Positions 19,147 through 22,677 of a DNA stretch of 22,677 nt are shown in pieces. The stretch lies in contig CAJPVJ010000586.1 in the NCBI GenBank assembly GCA_905397405.1, forward strand, positions 1-22,677, given 5' to 3'. Numbering within the stretch: position 1 is the stretch's first letter; each line of letters opens with the position of its first letter. The position numbers were made by a program, and so were the translations under genes. Origin of the DNA: Oppiella nova. Its lineage: Eukaryota > Arthropoda > Arachnida > Sarcoptiformes > Oppiidae. A model generated the notes under the pieces. It had not been told where the DNA came from, did no database searches, and was given only the letters and a program-made list of their open reading frames with translations.

Positions 19147-19636
19147 CCTGACATAACTGATAAATGTCTGCAATTGTGTCACAAGTATTTGCCGGGAGTT
19201 TGGACTCAAGCGACCGATAATGACATTCGCGTCACTCGTATGACTGACGGGCAATACCAACGGCCAGATGTATGATAGAAAACCCGTGATATATAGACTC
19301 GATTATAGCGCCACTGGTGTCGCAAACGGGTATGTCATTTGACATTAGTTTAAAAATTAGCTTCATTCAAATTATATTTCTATCTAAATAAATAATTCTA
19401 ACTTATAAATACGATAACAGATAATTTGATTGGTGAAAGATTTTTACTAAAGGCTATGGTTTGCAACTAAAACTTTCTAGATAAAATTATTTAATAAAAG
19501 TAATAATATTAGTGTTCACGTACGTCCAACCTTTAATGTAAAATATAGCTTGAATAATATATTAGTTTATTTCAATTAAAATGACAGTTTTAAATTATTA
19601 AATGTTTGTATTGTATTTACAATTGTGATTAAATAT
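19147..19636 (+). pseudogene. Segmental pseudogene copy of choline-kinase exon 1 and intron 1
   Basis: From 19147 the sequence follows 16169 onward (gataaatgtctgcaattgtgtcacaag..., encoding the equivalent of TDKCLQLCRKYLPGVWTQATDN). Large deletions then remove the ATP-loop and RLNGN codons, and the exon end with its donor (ctggtgtcgcaaacggg|tatgt) is retained. Similarity continues into the intron (for example 'gtccaacctttaatgtaa' and 'ttgtgattaaatatg' in both). The copy was therefore made from genomic DNA, not from mRNA. The frame is destroyed. Confidence 0.85.
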
Positions 19637-19706
19637 GTACAGTATAGCAAAGGTAATAATAAAAATTAAAGTGTAAAAGCGGAAAAGCGTATAAAAATTT
19701 AAAACA

Positions 19707-19916
19707 ATGGGTTTACGGCGCGAGTGTTTGGATGGGTATCGGGACTCGAGTAAGTGTATTGATTACGACACCGAGATGCATAGGTTCAAGTACGGTATCA
19801 AGCAAACCACGTGAACCCCGATCAATAATAAAAACATACACGTGCTCCAGAATGTGAACGATTTAATGGATAGCCTGGATAAGGTGGTCAACAAATATTT
19901 ATATACTTCCAGATGA
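19707..19916 (+). pseudogene. Coding-like 70-codon stretch with one internal TGA, unrecognised
   Basis: An ATG in good context (aaaacaATGG, 19707) opens a frame reading MGLRRECLDGYRDSSKCIDY then DTEMHRFKYGIKQTT, reaches TGA at 19812-19814, and continues in the same frame as TPINNKNIHVLQNVNDLMDS then LDKVVNKYLYTSR to TGA at 19914-19916. Composition is clearly coding-like against the AT background on both sides of the stop. A strong donor-like string (CGA|GTAAGTG) lies at 19747-19754, so the first part could instead be a spliced exon. I do not recognise the protein; two cysteines and an acidic, helical C-terminal part are all that can be said. Most likely a young pseudogene fragment or an exon of an unplaced gene. 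Confidence 0.4.
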
Positions 19917-20177
19917 TAATTGATTTTTATCAATGATTTTACTTGATACACAATTGGTTTTAGTATATAGTATATAACATATTATGCACCTAATTCACTT
20001 TTCACCATCTTTATTTATTTTTTGTGAGTTAACCCTGTACAAATTTTTTTATTGTAAACCCCATTAAAATATAAATTATACAGTATATTCTAATAAACAT
20101 TATTATTATTTGTATTAAAAATATATTAATATATTTATAAATTCTGAATTAAAAACATTAGTAAATATTTTAATCTA

Positions 20178-20362
20178 CAGTGATTCCAACTTTAGATGGT
20201 TTCAATCAAAAAAAGATTAAACTATCAAGATGATTTTTAGTTTTATTGTCCATTTCACCAGAAATGCGGAATCTTGTGATTTCTCATCTGAATTGAAAAT
20301 TATTCGGGTGTGACCTCTGGGTCAGAAGTTATGACCAAAAAACAGTTACCGAGGTTACACTG
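20178..20362. mobile_element. Possible Tc1/mariner-type MITE remnant
   Basis: CAGTG at 20178..20182 and CACTG at 20358..20362 form inverted ends, each flanked by TA, as in Tc1-like elements. The interior is GC-richer than its surroundings and non-coding. Inverted similarity beyond the five terminal bases is weak, so this is a candidate only. Confidence 0.3.
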
Positions 20363-20544
20363 TACATATCAAAATTCTAACATTTTCAATTTATGTATTT
20401 ATTCATAAATGTCTTGACATGTTTCGGGAATTTTGAAAATACTTCCCGGATCAGTTTATTTTTTAAGACAAATGTCTTAATAACCGTCAATAAATAGTTT
20501 AATTTTTTGCATTCAAATAGGAAATACAGAAATAAAACTGTAAA

Positions 20545-20755
20545 TTAAAATTTTAATCAATGTGCAACACATCAATGAAATTATTTTATTTTTATTGCTT
20601 AAATAACTGTAATTTAAAATATTAAGTGTTTAATATTGTAATACTAAGTTTTTGTGTATATAATAGATTGTATTCAAATATTTTAAATTACAGTTATTTA
20701 AGCAATAAAAATAAAATAATTTCATTGATGTGTTGCACATTGATTAAAATTTTAA
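20545..20755. repeat. Perfect 79-bp inverted repeat with 53-bp loop
   Basis: The arms 20545..20623 and 20677..20755 are exact reverse complements over 79 bp. The loop 20624..20676 is unrelated AT sequence. Each arm ends in TTAA. There is no coding frame. It may be a foldback MITE, possibly TTAA-targeting, or a template for a long hairpin RNA. Perfect arm identity in such AT-rich DNA implies a recent origin or correction between the arms. Confidence 0.9.
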
Positions 20756-20762
20756 AATTTTA

Positions 20763-22280
20763 AATCAAAGGACCAAATAAATAATATTACTATAAACAAT
20801 TTTGTACATAATACATTTTTAATCTAAATATTATGCTATAGAATATACTGGGACAATTATTTACAAACATTTGCAATAGATGCAGGTAAATATGCTTCAT
20901 ATAATTCTTGCTCAAATATCCATATTACTGAATCACATCATTTACAGTTCATTTTTAACACACAATTTTACTTTTAGATAATATTACTTATTTACAAGTC
21001 TTTGGGTTCAGTTTATCATTTAAACTTTAGATTACACTATAATTGATTAATACAACAATACCTGTAACTAATTTATTTCAATTTAATAAATGTAATATAA
21101 AGTTTTCAATTGAGTTTATTCTGTATTAAAATATATGAAAAATACATTATAAAGTACAGGTATATTACAATTTACGTGCGCAATTATTTGCACAATAGTT
21201 TTAAGTGCATTGTGCACTGCTTTAAAATAGAATTGCAAGGTCATTTGGTATAAATTCTTTGGGTATACTACAGAATAGATAAGTTGTGTACTTGCAAATT
21301 GTACACTCTACTTTTGGTTTGTGCTTATTCTTTAAGTTTTCTAGTTATAAATGTGACTGATCAAATTGAAATTCATTAAATAAACACTTATCAATACAGA
21401 AGTAGTGGTTAAATGTGTTAATACTTGAGTTTGTCCTCAATAATACAAAAAAGCAGTTGCACTCACAGTAGGATACATTATGAACTATACATTTATCTAA
21501 TGAATAATACATTAGATGCTAATTATTGGTACAATGGCTCAATATCTATATATATTATTCACATCAAAGTCTACAAAATACAATTGACATTAATTTCTTA
21601 CTTAAATGAATATCTTAGAACAAAATTATGCTAAAGTGTACACCATTTTTATGATTTTAATTGTTTTCCCAATTAATTTATACTATTGTACATTCATTAT
21701 AGATTGACACTAAAGTCCTTGCTTTTATAAAACACGAATTTATGAAACATCCATATTAAATATGTTTTATTATAAAAGTGATAATAGATTATTGATTACG
21801 TTTAATAAACTAAAAACAAGGCTTAGAAAAAATATTTCAGAATTACGATTTCATATATCTCATGTTCACAGTGTGTAGATATTATTTAAATCATAAATAC
21901 ATTTAATTGTAATTAATTAATTTATAAAATAAAATATATATATAATTAATAATAAATAATATATAATATATAATAAATATTATTCAAAAAGTTAAATATA
22001 TATTTTTAAAAATTTCTTATTATTTTTAATTGTTTACTAGATTTTTTTAAAAACTTATATAATATACTTCTTATTGAGGTACAGACAATTTTATAACAAG
22101 CCATGAATTGAAATGTTGCCATAGAAATGTGAATGAATGGCAGTTAGTTTTATGTATAAATGAATTTTACTTCATAAAACTTATGAATTTCATAGGTTTC
22201 CACCTCTGGGTACATTTTACGATTAAGAATTTGCTGCAAAAAATTATAAATTTAATAAATAAAAAGTAAAAGTAAGAGTA
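20763..22280. other. AT-rich intergenic region upstream of the nuclear receptor
   Basis: No gene is supportable. The 69-codon frame at 21425..21634 has no recognisable motifs and AT-driven composition. The stretch must hold the promoter and 5' UTR of the receptor gene at 22281, but no specific element can be picked out. Confidence 0.4.
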
Positions 22281-22677
22281 ATGTCTATAAATAAATTAAT
22301 AAAAGCGTGTATAATATGTGGCGATAAGGCAACGGGTATGGGTGTAAACAATTAATTTAATACATAATTTTAATCAATTTTAATTAATTTTTCTCATTTA
22401 GGCTATAATTTCAATGCACTCACGTGCGAGTCATGTAAAGCATTTTTCAGGAGAAATGCGCTCAAGGTATGTTAAATTTATATACTGTATTTAAAATTAT
22501 TCTGGTTAATTCACATAATAAACAATAAATAATTTTATGGCTAACTTAGAAATATTTCCAAACCAAACTATTAAAACTAATATACATTTAACAGGGCATC
22601 AAAAGTTGTAACTTTGATGACAATTGTGTAATCAATTTGAAAACCCGAAGGATATGTGGTTATTGTCGACTTAAGAA
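22281..22677 (+). CDS. HR96-like nuclear receptor, DNA-binding domain (partial, three exons)
   Basis: Exons 22281..22335, 22402..22466 and 22595..22677 (runs off the window) join in phases 1 and 0. The 68 visible residues form a complete two-finger nuclear receptor domain except for its last residues. Finger 1 has C10, C13, C27, C30 (C-x2-C-x13-C-x2-C), and finger 2 has C45, C51, C61, C64 (C-x5-C-x9-C-x2-C). The P-box CESCKA (27-32) and the string GYNFNALTCESCKAFFRRNA are typical of the arthropod HR96 (NR1J) group of ligand-activated receptors linked to xenobiotic and lipid responses. The ATG at 22281 lies nine residues before the first zinc cysteine, leaving almost no N-terminal region. The ligand-binding domain, if present, is outside the window. 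Orthology to HR96 itself rather than a paralogue is not decided. Confidence 0.88.

Noticed and set aside
19763-19951. 62-codon minus-strand frame over the broken coding-like stretch
   Set aside because: The plus-strand frame has the better start context and coding-like residues; the minus frame looks like a shadow.
21425-21634. 69-codon plus-strand frame
   Set aside because: Composition like random AT sequence and no recognisable domain or splice context.
1-22677. tRNA, rRNA genes and CRISPR arrays
   Set aside because: No B-box-like ggttcgaatcc string, no rRNA-like conserved blocks and no spaced short direct repeats were seen; the DNA is nuclear eukaryotic.

Overview
The window is eukaryotic genomic DNA, very AT-rich (roughly three quarters A+T by eye), with short spliced exons, GT-AG introns, TATA boxes and AATAAA signals. 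The HR96-type nuclear receptor DNA-binding domain at the right edge points to an arthropod. A mite, possibly an oribatid, is my best guess, but the sequence does not prove it. Coding segments stand out as GC-richer islands, and most intergenic DNA is featureless AT.

Left third (1..~7,750): a decaying local array of two unrelated families in alternating orientation. One is a flavin nitroreductase-like gene on the + strand. The other is a small two-exon glycine-zipper repeat protein on the - strand. One nitroreductase is intact and carries a secretion signal (5292..6191). A second is a pseudogene (2598..3202), a third is cut by the left edge (1..96), and two more fragments lie at 6702..6780 and 7530..7725. 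The glycine-zipper family has one full-length copy (3817..4332), one shortened copy (1307..1682) and two relics. A 223-bp TA-flanked MITE (1038..1260) interrupts one spacer, and the paralogous spacer gives its empty site.

Middle (8,225..15,616): two divergently transcribed tandem-kinase genes separated by about 1 kb. The minus gene (six exons, 949 aa, all phases closing) carries one intact protein kinase domain followed by two pseudokinase domains. The plus gene (five exons, 742 aa) carries one intact kinase domain followed by one pseudokinase with a basic Ser/Arg insert in its activation segment. Intron positions are shared between domains and genes, so the array grew by duplication of a domain module. 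This pair is the most unusual content of the window.

Right third: a two-exon choline/ethanolamine kinase (16085..17966); a decayed segmental copy of its first exon and intron (19147..19636); an unrecognised coding-like stretch broken by one TGA (19707..19916); a G-quadruplex-prone tract; a perfect 79-bp inverted repeat (20545..20755); and the first three exons of an HR96-like nuclear receptor running off the right end (22281..22677).

The neighbours do not form an obvious pathway. The recurring theme is lineage-specific local gene duplication followed by decay, with detoxification- and signalling-type families (nitroreductase, xenobiotic-sensor-like receptor, kinases).
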